This document shows, piece by piece, positions 1 through 7,909 of a stretch of DNA of 64,000 nt (within the stretch, counting starts at the first letter, position 1; every line of letters starts with the position of its first letter). Made by a program: the position numbers and the translations under genes. The stretch lies in the IMG/VR virus record IMGVR_UViG_3300050120_000237, positions 1-64,000 of that record. The stretch is one strand, 5' to 3'. The notes below the pieces were generated by a model. It was not told where the DNA came from, searched no databases, and saw nothing but the letters and a program-made list of their open reading frames with translations. This DNA comes from a virus.

Positions 1-1608
1 CTTGTTGGCCAGTTCCGGGCGGTAGTTGTGTTTGATGAGGCGGCGCGTGATGGCGCCGGCAATCATTTTCTTGACGTCAGGTGCGCCGTCTTCCCCGCCG
101 GTCGGCTGGTTGGACTTCGTGGCGTCGCCCGCATCGTCCTGCGCGGTGTAAGCCGCCAGCAGCGCTTCGGCGTTTTCGTCCGCCACGTCGGGCAGGCCCG
201 CCACATCGCGCAAATACTGGTCGGTGTCAGGGTCGGGAAACAAAGGCATGCCCGCCTGGCTCAAACGCAGAATGAAATTCGACAGCACGTCCAAGTCGGT
301 GCGCTGCGGCATGTCGGGCTCAAAGCGCGGCATGCTGTCGTCGTCGAACCCGTTCAGCGCCCACAGGCGCGGCAGGGCATAGCGGTTCAGAACTTCGGCA
401 TTCGAACCCACCCAGCCTTCGGTGGCCTGAAAGAACAGGTCCACTTTGGTGTTGGCCAGCGATTGCGTGCCGCGCGACGAATGGCCCAGCGACAGGAAGT
501 CCGCCAGAACGCTGGTCATTATGTCCAGCTTGTAGCGCTCAATTGACGTGTCGGCGGACATGCCGCCCTTGGTCGTCGATGGCGTGACGAACTCGATGTT
601 GTACTGGCGCTGGTTGGACAGCGTGCCGTCGTTGTTCACATACACGTCCGACGGCATGACGATGCACATTTGGTCGTCGACGCGGACATTGCGCCCAATC
701 GTCTTCCAGCCCTCGATGCTGGCAATGGCGTTCGGGTCGCCAAGCTGGGCGGCTTCGAACAGCGACATGGGAATGGAAATCAGCGGAAGACCGCCGAACC
801 GTTCCAGCATGATGGCTTCCTGTTCTTCCAACCGCTTGGTGTAGAACCACGGGCGATAGGAATTGCGCAGGATGCTGAACCCTTCCGGGTTGTTCTTGTG
901 CGCGCGCGGGCGGAAAAGCAGCAGCTTTTCAATGGGAATGTCGATCATGCCGCCAACCCACGGCTGCTGCGTCATGCCGGTGATTGCGCCGTCGCTGTCG
1001 AAAAACCATTTTATGACGGTGTCCTGACCGCGCAGCGGGATTTTGCGCCAGCCAATCTTGCCGTCGTCATACTTGCTTGTCGCCGGTCGGTTGGCGTTGC
1101 TCAGTTGCTGCGCGACGCTGGGCGGCTTGCGGCCCTGCCGGCGCTTGTAAATCAGTTCGTGCGGCGCGAAGCCGTAAGGCAGCATGGAAAGCTGTTCCGA
1201 CACGAAATCGTCCCATGTGTGGGACATGTCGTTCATGCAGCTTTCGACAAATTCCACCGCAGCGGCGGAATCCGGCGTGTCGTCCGGCCCGTTCACGCGC
1301 CATTCCACCTGCCGCATTGTCTGCTGGATGGCGAAATTGACGGCGCCGACGGTCGGCGAGTTGTCCAGCATTTCGCGGTAGGTGCGGACGGCCTGCCTGC
1401 CTTGCAGCTGCGGCAGAAATTCTTCGCGCACCCAGCCGCTGTACTGGCGCAGGCCGGAAGAACCGACCGTGTTGAACTCCATTCCCGTGGTCATGGCCGG
1501 GCTGCCCCACCGGCCCGACCCGTCCATGTAGGGGTTGCGCTGGATGGTGTTGGCCGGCGACGCAGCGATGGCGGCGGCGGCGAGACTGGCGGCTGCGCGC
1601 GGGGCCAT
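1..1608 (-). CDS. Portal protein (partial, runs off left edge)
   Basis: Reading leftward from an ATG at 1608 the frame stays open to base 1 (536 codons), so the C-terminus lies outside the window. The protein has an Ala-rich N-terminus and then the pattern of a phage portal: a segment about crossing previous pairs (RTYREMLDNSPTVGAV), a WDDFVSEQLSMLPYGFAPHE block, and an ILRNSYRPWFYTKRLEEQE block seen in portal-like proteins. Portals form the dodecameric ring through which DNA enters the capsid. The start overlaps the TerL stop (TAATG), the usual terminase-portal order. Family assignment is from remembered motif similarity. Confidence 0.85.
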   Translation of the reverse strand, partial: MAPRAAASLAAAAIAASPANTIQRNPYMDGSGRWGSPAMTTGMEFNTVGSSGLRQYSGWVREEFLPQLQGRQAVRTYREMLDNSPTVGAVNFAIQQTMRQVEWRVNGPDDTPDSAAAVEFVESCMNDMSHTWDDFVSEQLSMLPYGFAPHELIYKRRQGRKPPSVAQQLSNANRPATSKYDDGKIGWRKIPLRGQDTVIKWFFDSDGAITGMTQQPWVGGMIDIPIEKLLLFRPRAHKNNPEGFSILRNSYRPWFYTKRLEEQEAIMLERFGGLPLISIPMSLFEAAQLGDPNAIASIEGWKTIGRNVRVDDQMCIVMPSDVYVNNDGTLSNQRQYNIEFVTPSTTKGGMSADTSIERYKLDIMTSVLADFLSLGHSSRGTQSLANTKVDLFFQATEGWVGSNAEVLNRYALPRLWALNGFDDDSMPRFEPDMPQRTDLDVLSNFILRLSQAGMPLFPDPDTDQYLRDVAGLPDVADENAEALLAAYTAQDDAGDATKSNQPTGGEDGAPDVKKMIAGAITRRLIKHNYRPELANK

Positions 1609-3185
1609 TACAGCACGCTCCGGGGCGCGGTCAGGATCATGGGCCCGACGTGTTTGACCTGCTGCGGGACCATGGCGACAAGTTCGGCGTGCGCATCTGC
1701 CGCCGCGTCCACTTGGTCGTCAAAACTGGCATTCGGGAACATTCCGATTTCCTCAAGAAATGCCGCGTTCCAAGGACCACGGACCAGTTTCACGTTTCCG
1801 GCTTCGGCTTGTGACGATAGCGGGGTGGCGCGCACCGATTTTTCACCAGTAACCGGCAGGATGCGAACTGTCCATCCGTCCAGCAGGCTGTAGTGGGCGG
1901 CGCGCTGCGACTTGCCGGCCTGTCCCGGGTCTTGAGGCAGGCGAATGCGGACGGTTTTGCCATCCTGCGTGGCGGTGTTCTTTATCGCGTCGTCCACCAT
2001 CTTGGGCGAACCGCGCAGCCGCACCACGTCCAGAATGTAGTAAATCCCGGTCGGGCACCGTTGCATCAGCACACCGACCGTGAAGTCACCGCCCCCTTTG
2101 GTCGCCGCCAAGTCCCATGCGCGGCACTTGTTGCCCAGCGCAGGCGCGGCTTCCACAATATCGAACCAATGGCGCTTGAACGTGCCGCCTTCGCGCGGTG
2201 TCGGGCGCTGCTGGAATTGGCCGGCGACGCCGTATTCGCCCAGAGGGATTTTGTCTCTTTCCACCACGTCGCGCGGGAAGCGCTCGGGGAAAAGCAGTTC
2301 GCCTTCGCGCTTGCGGGGGTCAATGAAAAACTGCTTGCCGTTCACAAAGGTGACGCAGCGGCGGTCTTTCTCGAACTCCATGGGCAGGATTAGCTTCACA
2401 TAATCCATGCCAAGCTGCTCAATGACGCCGGACACGTCGTTTTCGTGCAGGCGCTGCATGATGCCGATAATGGCCGACTTCACCGGGTCATTGATGCGGC
2501 TGCCCACGCTTTCGCGGAAAACACGGGTGGCGCGCGCGCGGTCTTTGTCGCTTTCGGCTTTTTCGGTGCTGTGCGGGTCGTCCCACACAAGGCGGTCGGC
2601 GCGGCCGGAAGTCAGGCCGACGAAGGGGCGGGCGGTGCGCGTGCCAAAGTCGCTGTTGGCAAAGTTTGCTTCGCCTGTGCGGGTCAGGTGCACGTCTGGC
2701 CACAGTTCTTGAAACCAGGCGCTTTGGATAAGGTCGCGGGTTTTGCGCGAGTCGCGCACCGCAAATTCCTCATTCCATGACGCGGAAAGGTATGTGGAAG
2801 AACGCCGGCCCAGCGGCCCCCACTCATAGGCTTGGCTGAACACGCACACCATCATGCTTTTCATAAAGCCGGGCGGCACGTTCATAAGCAGGCGGATTAT
2901 GTCGCCATTGAACACGCCCTGCATGTGGTCGGTCATTGCGTCCAGCGCCCACCCCCAGTGCAGGTGGTGGACAGGTTCAACGACGTGCCATGCCTCTTTT
3001 ATGAAGCCGGGGAAGGTCTTGCAGCGTTCGAGAATGGCTTCGCGGTTTTCGGCAATGTCGGCTTTGTCGATTTCCGCTTGGCGTTCGCGGTGCCGGCGCG
3101 CGATCTCCGCTTCTATCGCCTCAAGTGTCAGACCCCGGTTTACCGGCCTTGGCCTTGAGCGTGTGAAGGATTTGGAGTTCCGCAT
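1608..3185 (-). CDS. terL: Terminase large subunit
   Basis: 525 residues. The ATPase domain has a Walker A variant PPGFMKSMM (about 104-112) and a Walker B with catalytic pair LVWDDPH (about 199-205). The C-terminal RNase H-like nuclease has the first acid in CRAWDLAATKGGGDF (D357), a central PQDPGQAGKS motif and a last acidic cluster FDDQVDAAADAH (about 488-499). It cuts concatemers and pumps DNA into the prohead through the portal. The 65-base overlap with the small subunit gene is longer than most in this genome; a downstream start is possible, but the N-terminal residues are highly charged and plausible. Confidence 0.95.
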   Translation of the reverse strand: MRNSKSFTRSRPRPVNRGLTLEAIEAEIARRHRERQAEIDKADIAENREAILERCKTFPGFIKEAWHVVEPVHHLHWGWALDAMTDHMQGVFNGDIIRLLMNVPPGFMKSMMVCVFSQAYEWGPLGRRSSTYLSASWNEEFAVRDSRKTRDLIQSAWFQELWPDVHLTRTGEANFANSDFGTRTARPFVGLTSGRADRLVWDDPHSTEKAESDKDRARATRVFRESVGSRINDPVKSAIIGIMQRLHENDVSGVIEQLGMDYVKLILPMEFEKDRRCVTFVNGKQFFIDPRKREGELLFPERFPRDVVERDKIPLGEYGVAGQFQQRPTPREGGTFKRHWFDIVEAAPALGNKCRAWDLAATKGGGDFTVGVLMQRCPTGIYYILDVVRLRGSPKMVDDAIKNTATQDGKTVRIRLPQDPGQAGKSQRAAHYSLLDGWTVRILPVTGEKSVRATPLSSQAEAGNVKLVRGPWNAAFLEEIGMFPNASFDDQVDAAADAHAELVAMVPQQVKHVGPMILTAPRSVL

Positions 3186-3573
3186 CGGTCAACTTTGAAA
3201 TGTCCCAGCCTGCGAACGGGTCGTCCACGGGTCCGTCCCAACCATACTGCCTGCCCCAGTTTCGCAAATATCTTTCCTGCGCGGTTTCGCTGGGCAAGAC
3301 TTCTGCGCGCACGATGTTGCCGTGTTCGTCGACCTGCGCTTTGGCACCGACCAGGCGGTTGCAGTAGCTGTCGGCGGTGCCGGCGAACAGTTCGAGTTTG
3401 CCAATACCAAGCTCGTCGGGGAAATGTTCAACCAGCGTTGGGATGGCGATGGGCTTGCCGGTCTGCCGATTGGTAACCAGCAGCGCGATTTCTGCGTGGG
3501 GAAGGCCGAATGATGCAAGGCGCTTTACGCGGGCCCGGTCTGCATCGGTGGCTTGGTAAGGGTGCTTGCCCAT
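3121..3573 (-). CDS. terS: Terminase small subunit (putative)
   Basis: 150 residues. The N-terminal half contains a helix-turn-helix-like stretch (RVKRLASFGLPHAEIALLV, then IPTLVEHFPDELGIGK), as expected for the DNA-recognition subunit, followed by a helical region (YCNRLVGAKAQVDEHG). The call rests mainly on position immediately upstream of and overlapping TerL, the size, and the HTH-like N-terminus. It should recognise the packaging start site (pac or cos) and load TerL. An intergenic gap of about 70 bases separates it from the NusG-like gene. Confidence 0.75.
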   Translation of the reverse strand: MGKHPYQATDADRARVKRLASFGLPHAEIALLVTNRQTGKPIAIPTLVEHFPDELGIGKLELFAGTADSYCNRLVGAKAQVDEHGNIVRAEVLPSETAQERYLRNWGRQYGWDGPVDDPFAGWDISKLTDAELQILHTLKAKAGKPGSDT

Positions 3574-3645
3574 GTCCTATGCTTCGGATGGTTCCCACAC
3601 CGGACGGCTGAAGCATTTAGCTTCTGCGTTCGCCCTTGAAACCAA

Positions 3646-4188
3646 TTAGCCCCGCGCGATTTGTTCGCGCATCACCGGAATAACACAACCTGTGCCCATT
3701 ATGTCAAGCAGCACGTTCACGCGCGCGTCTTCGTCCTCTTGAACCAAGGCGTCGATGCCAAGGAATGGGCCATCCACAAAGTGCACTTTCTCGCCTTTCT
3801 CGAACCGCACCGGCTCGGGCGGGACAAGGTGGATAAAGCCGTGCGCGTCCTGCCGCGCTTCAAGGTCTTCGACAATGCCGACCGGCACAGGTGTGGGGTG
3901 GGAATATCGGTTGGTGTCGGCGCCCAGCAGCCGGCGCACGCCGCGTGTGTTGCCGATGCCCTGCCAGCGCTTGCCGCGGTCGTTGTGTTTTTGGCTGATG
4001 GCGAACTGGGCGAACAGGTAGCGGCGAAAGAGCGGCTCGCGCACGGTTTCTATGCTGCGGGTGTGGGGGCGCTCGAACGTGCACATGAACATTCGAACGG
4101 GGAAGCCCTGTTCTTCAATCCCGTGTTTTGCCAGCTTTTCTTTGGAAGGCTTGGTGACGACGACGAACCAGCGCAGGTCCAAGTCCAT
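3646..4188 (-). CDS. NusG/RfaH-like transcription elongation factor
   Basis: 180 residues with both NusG domains. The N-terminal NGN domain begins RWFVVVTKPSKEKLA and contains the conserved LFRRYLFAQF strand (host NusG has FFPGYVLVQM) and a GVRRLLG turn. A C-terminal KOW domain follows: FEKGEKVHFVDGPFLGIDA...VNVLLDIMGTG. NusG-type proteins bind the RNA polymerase clamp and suppress pausing; specialised paralogues such as RfaH act as operon-specific antiterminators. Here the gene follows a strong terminator and heads the terminase/portal genes, so I infer a role in late transcription. The start is supported by GGGGA just upstream. Confidence 0.93.
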   Translation of the reverse strand: MDLDLRWFVVVTKPSKEKLAKHGIEEQGFPVRMFMCTFERPHTRSIETVREPLFRRYLFAQFAISQKHNDRGKRWQGIGNTRGVRRLLGADTNRYSHPTPVPVGIVEDLEARQDAHGFIHLVPPEPVRFEKGEKVHFVDGPFLGIDALVQEDEDARVNVLLDIMGTGCVIPVMREQIARG

Positions 4189-4247
4189 TCATTCCCCAAT
4201 GGTGCAGCAGCCGGTGCATGTGTTCTCACGCGCTGGTTTGCTAGTCA

Positions 4248-4281
4248 ACAAAAAGGGGCGGACACCAAGGCCCGCCCCTTT
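4248..4281 (-). terminator. Rho-independent terminator, leftward
   Basis: A perfect 7-bp stem GGGGCGG (4255-4261) / CCGCCCC (4272-4278) is followed on the minus strand by five U residues. It lies after the Ig-like gene and before the NusG-like gene. Directly downstream on the minus strand is TTTTTGTTGACT, which carries nine bases of the half-site found in the palindrome at 27979-28004 and may be a -35 box, although I see no good -10. Confidence 0.85.
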
Positions 4282-4305
4282 CCAGTAATCGCCCGAGAAG
4301 GCGGT

Positions 4306-4623
4306 TTAGTGCACGACGGCGGTCAGGGTGACCTGCGTGTCTTCGGCTTCAACAATCGTGCCGGCGATGTTGCCGGTGATGGTGTCGGCACCGACCACGG
4401 GGTCGCCTTCGCCGTTCACCGACACGGTGAAGTCGCCGGGCGTCGCGCCGCCGACCACTTCGGCAGACAGGCCATCGGCGGCCGGCGTGATGGAAACGGC
4501 ACCGTCGGGCGAAACCGACCAGGCAGGCACGTTGCCGGGGGCCAGCGGGTGCGCAACGCCAGCGGCGTCCGTGAACGCGGCGCTGATGGTGGCCGACTGG
4601 CCAGACTTGAGACTGAACGACAT
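4306..4623 (-). CDS. Ig-like domain protein
   Basis: 105 residues from the ATG at 4623, chosen because AGGAGG lies 8 bases upstream. The sequence has alternating hydrophobic residues with TITGNIAGTI and VTLTAVV strands and reads like one bacterial Ig-like (BIG-type) beta-sandwich. Such domains decorate phage capsids or tails and bind carbohydrate weakly. An in-frame upstream ATG near 4768 would add a transmembrane helix (LLPWLALWAALCVFIIL) and an Arg-rich segment; see findings. It stands alone between terminators, away from the other structural genes. Confidence 0.65.
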   Translation of the reverse strand: MSFSLKSGQSATISAAFTDAAGVAHPLAPGNVPAWSVSPDGAVSITPAADGLSAEVVGGATPGDFTVSVNGEGDPVVGADTITGNIAGTIVEAEDTQVTLTAVVH

Positions 4624-4842
4624 GGTGAAAACCTCCTGCCCAATTTGGATTTGCAGCCGGCACCGCGTGGGCTTGCCACGGTGCCTTCTGTTTCGACGCA
4701 AGATGATGAAAACACAAAGTGCAGCCCAAAGGGCAAGCCACGGCAGAAGGTGGATGGCAAACTGCATGTGGCGAATCCTAGGCGGCGGGAAGCCAGCAGC
4801 GGACACCGTTGGTCGGGATTGGTCAAGGTGCTAGAACTGCGT

Positions 4843-4922
4843 CGCGCGCTGCACGCGCCGCCCTGCCATGGGGCGCCCCTCGAACCTTGGCCCGGCGCGG
4901 AAACGCTGCCGGGCATTTTTTT
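4843..4922 (+). ncRNA. Candidate small RNA, opposite to neighbouring genes
   Basis: A possible promoter, TTGGTC (4809-4814), 17 bp, TAGAAC (4832-4837), is followed by about 80 bases rich in GC hairpins and then a clear intrinsic terminator. No gene on the plus strand ends here, so the terminator is otherwise unexplained. The promoter is weak, so confidence is low. Confidence 0.3.
4889..4922 (+). terminator. Rho-independent terminator, rightward
   Basis: GGCCCGGC (4889-4896) pairs with GCCGGGC (4908-4914), followed by A and seven T residues on the plus strand. All annotated genes within 15 kb on either side run leftward, so this terminator serves no known gene. Confidence 0.7.
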
Positions 4923-5182
4923 GGGTGATGCAAGCATTCCGGTCAGTTTGCATTTTGGCGCAGGTCACGGGTTTGGAAGAACAAAGCCGGATGCGGTGCT
5001 GGTTGACAAAGGCCGGGGCGCTTGACGCATGCGCGATTTGGCATATCCGCATGGGGTGCACTTTTTCCGCTATTCTCCCCACACCCCCCGGAACCTTTCG
5101 TCGGTTTAAGACGCCTGTTCGTTTTTTCGACCGCAAAGGTGGCGTGTTTTCAATGGGTTGGTTTTGTTGCCCGGTGGACGAC

Positions 5183-5208
5183 ATACCACTATACCACCTA
5201 GTGGGTAT
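5183..5208. promoter_or_regulatory. Near-perfect inverted repeat, possible operator
   Basis: ATACC-ACTA and TAGTGGGTAT face each other around a short centre, with one unpaired base. The repeat is AT-rich compared with its surroundings and lies just downstream (leftward sense) of a terminator, where a new promoter could be. No clear -35/-10 pair was found. Confidence 0.35.
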
Positions 5209-5226
5209 TCCACGCGCGCCGGACGT

Positions 5227-5260
5227 AAAAAAGCCCCGGCGAATGGAAATTGGCCGGGGC
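5227..5260 (-). terminator. Rho-independent terminator, leftward
   Basis: GCCCCGGC (5233-5240) pairs with GCCGGGGC (5253-5260), followed by six U residues on the minus strand. It would end the long leftward accessory transcript after the gene at 5425-6060. Confidence 0.85.
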
Positions 5261-5424
5261 TTCTCGCTGTAATCATCAGAACCGTTGCGGTTGAGGCAAA
5301 CGACCCCTGAATAATTGACCTGCCCAGCATGTGGCTGGGACTTTGGGGCTGGGTTCACATGACGGCCTCCCGGGCTGGGCTCTTTGTTCAGCCCGGGAAT
5401 GCTGCCATCGAAACCGGCGCCAGT

Positions 5425-6060
5425 CTATGCCGCAGCGCGCGGGACGTAGGTGTCGCTGCCCAGCACCAGCACCAGCACCAGCGGGTCGGCGCTGGGGTCG
5501 GGCAAGCGGTAGGTGGCATGACCATTGGTGGCGTTGAGGGTCAGCTTGTCGCCCTGCAGGGTGCGGCCCGGCCCAGTTTTGATGCTGGCGGGGGCCTGCG
5601 CGACGGTCGGCCACGGGGTGGTGACCTGCGCATCATCGAACGACAGGGTGGGCAGGCCGTCGGTCTGGGCTTCGTGGCCGCGCGGCGGGTACTTGTCGGC
5701 GGGATAGCCACGGTCGGTCCACTGTTTCAGGGTCGGGTTGGCCGGCGCCGTGTCGTCGCCCTGACCCTGCTGGTCGCGGTGGCGTTGCAGACTTTGGTCG
5801 GCGTCAACGCCCGGGCGGGTCTTGCCGGCAACGTCGCCCATGGGGGCGGCGGCATTGGTGCCGAACTTCACGTCTTTGCACAGGCTGATGGCGAAGTCGT
5901 CGGCCTGCGCGGCAATCTCGCGGCCCAGTTCACCGACCTCGGTAAGGTCTTTGGCGTTGGCGATCAGGCTGCCGATGCTGCGAAACGTCACCGCAATGCG
6001 GGCTTCGAAGGTGGACTCGGCGATAGCCGCCAGCTTGGTGTCAGCTAATCTACTGGACAT
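5425..6060 (-). CDS. Hypothetical protein, last gene of the accessory block
   Basis: 211 residues, not recognised. The first 70 residues look helical (AAIAESTFEARIAVTFRSIG, then EVGELGREIAAQADDF). The middle is polar and proline-rich, and the C-terminus has a short LVLVLVLG strand before AAA. AAAGGATTTCCC upstream supports the start. It is the last gene before the 5.24 kb terminator. Confidence 0.7.
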   Translation of the reverse strand: MSSRLADTKLAAIAESTFEARIAVTFRSIGSLIANAKDLTEVGELGREIAAQADDFAISLCKDVKFGTNAAAPMGDVAGKTRPGVDADQSLQRHRDQQGQGDDTAPANPTLKQWTDRGYPADKYPPRGHEAQTDGLPTLSFDDAQVTTPWPTVAQAPASIKTGPGRTLQGDKLTLNATNGHATYRLPDPSADPLVLVLVLGSDTYVPRAAA

Positions 6061-6108
6061 GGGAAATCCTTTTGGTTGGGTGTGAAGTGGAAATGTTGCG
6101 GCCCGGGT

Positions 6109-6276
6109 TTAGTTGCCTGACAGGGCGAGGTGGACCAAATCCCGCCCATAAGTCTGGATAAGCCGCGCACGGGACATGCCGCCGCGGTGCAGTTCTTTGA
6201 TGCGAGCCAGCTTGTCGCGCTGGGCGGCAAGGCCCCGCAGGTTGGTGGCTTCCTCGCTTTTTTCGTCGTTCGTCAT
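6109..6276 (-). CDS. Small hypothetical protein
   Basis: 55 residues: an acidic N-terminus, a charged helix (LAAQRDKLARIKELH) and a GMSRARLIQTYG segment resembling a single helix-turn-helix. The ATG overlaps the stop of the preceding gene (ATGA), as in most genes here. Function unknown; the helical pattern would fit a small regulator. Confidence 0.7.
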   Translation of the reverse strand: MTNDEKSEEATNLRGLAAQRDKLARIKELHRGGMSRARLIQTYGRDLVHLALSGN

Positions 6277-6644
6277 AGGTGTTCCCAGTCGAAGCTGCGC
6301 ACCGTGTGGACGCCGGGTTTGAAATTCACCAGCGGCTTGCCGCGCGCAATGAAATGGTCGGCTTCCACCTGCATGCCATAGCTGCGTTCCCAGCCGTCGG
6401 CTTGGTACATGATAAGCCCACGCGCCGCTTCCATCAGCGGCTCGTCGTCGGGCAGCCAAAGATTGTGGTCCAGCGGGTCCAAGTTGCATTCCACCGCGAC
6501 CGGGTGGCTGTGCACGATGGGCGAAAACACCGACAGGCCGGCCTGCAAGAAATACCCGCGCGCGCGCACCGCCATCCAGTAAGCCGCTTCGATGCCTTCC
6601 GCATATTTGGAATACGGCGTGGCGAGATACCAAAAGCCCTTCAT
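6273..6644 (-). CDS. DUF1937-like / nucleoside deoxyribosyltransferase-fold protein
   Basis: 123 residues starting FWYLATPYSKYAEG and containing GLSVFSPIVHSHPVA, MYQADGWERSYGMQ and EADHFIARGKP. This pattern (YLATPYS near the start, FSPI.HSH, then DGWE.S.G...E) is typical of the DUF1937 family, related in fold to nucleoside 2-deoxyribosyltransferases. A role in nucleotide salvage or base exchange is plausible but not shown. Overlaps both neighbours by 4 bases. Confidence 0.8.
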   Translation of the reverse strand: MKGFWYLATPYSKYAEGIEAAYWMAVRARGYFLQAGLSVFSPIVHSHPVAVECNLDPLDHNLWLPDDEPLMEAARGLIMYQADGWERSYGMQVEADHFIARGKPLVNFKPGVHTVRSFDWEHL

Positions 6645-7909
6645 GCTTCGGCCTTTTTCTTTTTGGCCAAGCGTTCGGCCTTGATTTCCTCGAACGTGCG
6701 CCCGTCACCGTCCAGCGTGGCTTTCAGCCCGGTGTGCAATTCCCAGCGCCCGACCGTGACGTCGGTATATCCCGGCGTAAGTTCGCTGCCGAAATAGGTC
6801 CGGTCGGTAAGTTCGCAGGCCAGCATGGTGGATCCCGAACCGTTGAACGGGTCGCACACCGTCTTGGCCATGTCGGTTACCTCGATAACCTTCACCAGCA
6901 ATTCCACCGGCTTTTCCGTGGCGTGGTTTATGTTGCCGCTGCGCTTGCACCTGATCACGTTGCCCTGCGCCTTTTTGGGGTCGAAAGGCGACTTCACCGC
7001 GATGCCGCACATAATCAGTTCGTGCTGCATGCGCCAGCCGGCGCCCATGCCGGGGGTTTCCTTGTCCCACACGATCATGTTGCGCACGCCATAGCCGCTG
7101 CTTTCGATCACGTCGAACAGGGTCAGCCACATGCGCCAGTCGGTGAAGGCATAGACGACGCCAGCGCCGATGGTGGGAATAACGGATTTCATCAGCGCGC
7201 TATAGCCGCGCGACGACAGGGTATCGTTGGCGACCATTTCGCTGCCGCGCGTGCCGACGCTGCCGGCACCTTTGCCTGCTTCCTGAAAGCCGCCGCTGCA
7301 ATACGGCGGGTCGGTCAGCACCATGTCGATGCCGGTGCCGTTGAACAGCTTGGCCATGCTTGCCTGGTCTGAACTGTCGCCGCAAATCAGGCGGTGACGG
7401 CCCAGCAGCCACAGGTCGCCGCGCTTGGAAATCGGGTTCTTGGGGATTTGCTGCGCCGGCTCGGGAAGGCGGCGGGTGTCTTCCTCTTTCACGAAGCCCT
7501 GCACCTGCAGGTCGCCAAGTTCGCCAAGGTCGAAACCAAGGCTGCCAAGGTCGATGCCGCTGTTGTGCAGTTCGCCCAGTTCGGCGCGCAGCAGTTCTTC
7601 GTTCCAGCCGGCATTCAGCGCAATGCGATTGTCGGCAATCGCCAGCTTGCGCCACTGTTCAGCGGATAGGCCCACCTTGGTGATGGTGTGTATCTCTGAC
7701 CAGCCCAGCAGCAGCACCGCAGCGAGTCTGCCGTTGCCGACCCGCACCGTGTCGGTGGCGTCCAGCAGGATTGGGCCTGTCAAACCGCTTTCGGCGATCG
7801 AGGCGCGCAGCTGTTCGACCTGTTCTGGCGAATGCGTGCGCATGTTCTTGGGGTCGGGTTTGAGGTCTGCCGGGTTGCGGTAGACGATTTCTAGACGGTC
7901 GGCGGTCAT
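6641..7909 (-). CDS. ParB-domain DNA methyltransferase (beta class, N4/N6)
   Basis: 422 residues. An N-terminal ParB/sulfiredoxin-like domain (about 8-110; DLKPDPKNMRTHS, then VRVGNGRLAAVLLLG) is fused to a DNA methyltransferase with motif IV VLTDPPY and, later, motif I DPFNGSGSTMLACE. This motif order (IV before I) defines the beta class, which includes CcrM. Such fusions are common in phages. The ParB domain may use nucleotides or guide DNA binding. It probably protects phage DNA from restriction or adjusts host methylation. The ATG at 7909 overlaps the preceding stop; a longer upstream frame exists but has no support. Confidence 0.92.
   Translation of the reverse strand: MTADRLEIVYRNPADLKPDPKNMRTHSPEQVEQLRASIAESGLTGPILLDATDTVRVGNGRLAAVLLLGWSEIHTITKVGLSAEQWRKLAIADNRIALNAGWNEELLRAELGELHNSGIDLGSLGFDLGELGDLQVQGFVKEEDTRRLPEPAQQIPKNPISKRGDLWLLGRHRLICGDSSDQASMAKLFNGTGIDMVLTDPPYCSGGFQEAGKGAGSVGTRGSEMVANDTLSSRGYSALMKSVIPTIGAGVVYAFTDWRMWLTLFDVIESSGYGVRNMIVWDKETPGMGAGWRMQHELIMCGIAVKSPFDPKKAQGNVIRCKRSGNINHATEKPVELLVKVIEVTDMAKTVCDPFNGSGSTMLACELTDRTYFGSELTPGYTDVTVGRWELHTGLKATLDGDGRTFEEIKAERLAKKKKAEA

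Larger units (their letters stand above)
4624..5226. other. Gene-poor region upstream of the NusG/terminase block
   Basis: About 600 bases with no convincing gene. Open frames here lack a ribosome binding site and have random-looking composition. The stretch is less GC-rich than its surroundings, with runs of A and T, a plus-strand terminator (4889-4922), a weak plus-strand promoter (4809-4837) and an inverted repeat (5183-5208). Position just upstream of terS makes it a candidate for the packaging initiation site; that is inference. Confidence 0.5.

Noticed and set aside
670-1893. Long rightward frame (407 codons)
   Set aside because: It is antisense to the portal and terminase genes, has no ribosome binding site and no recognisable motif; high GC keeps the frame open.
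4860-4900. Possible tRNA T-arm on the minus strand (GGTTCGAGG)
   Set aside because: The flanking bases cannot form a T stem or an acceptor stem.
3661-5025. Rightward frame of 454 codons
   Set aside because: Antisense to the NusG-like and Ig-like genes, runs over two terminators and has no protein-like motif.
4831-5358. Leftward frame of 175 codons in the gene-poor region
   Set aside because: Crosses the 5.24 kb terminator, lacks a ribosome binding site and has random composition.
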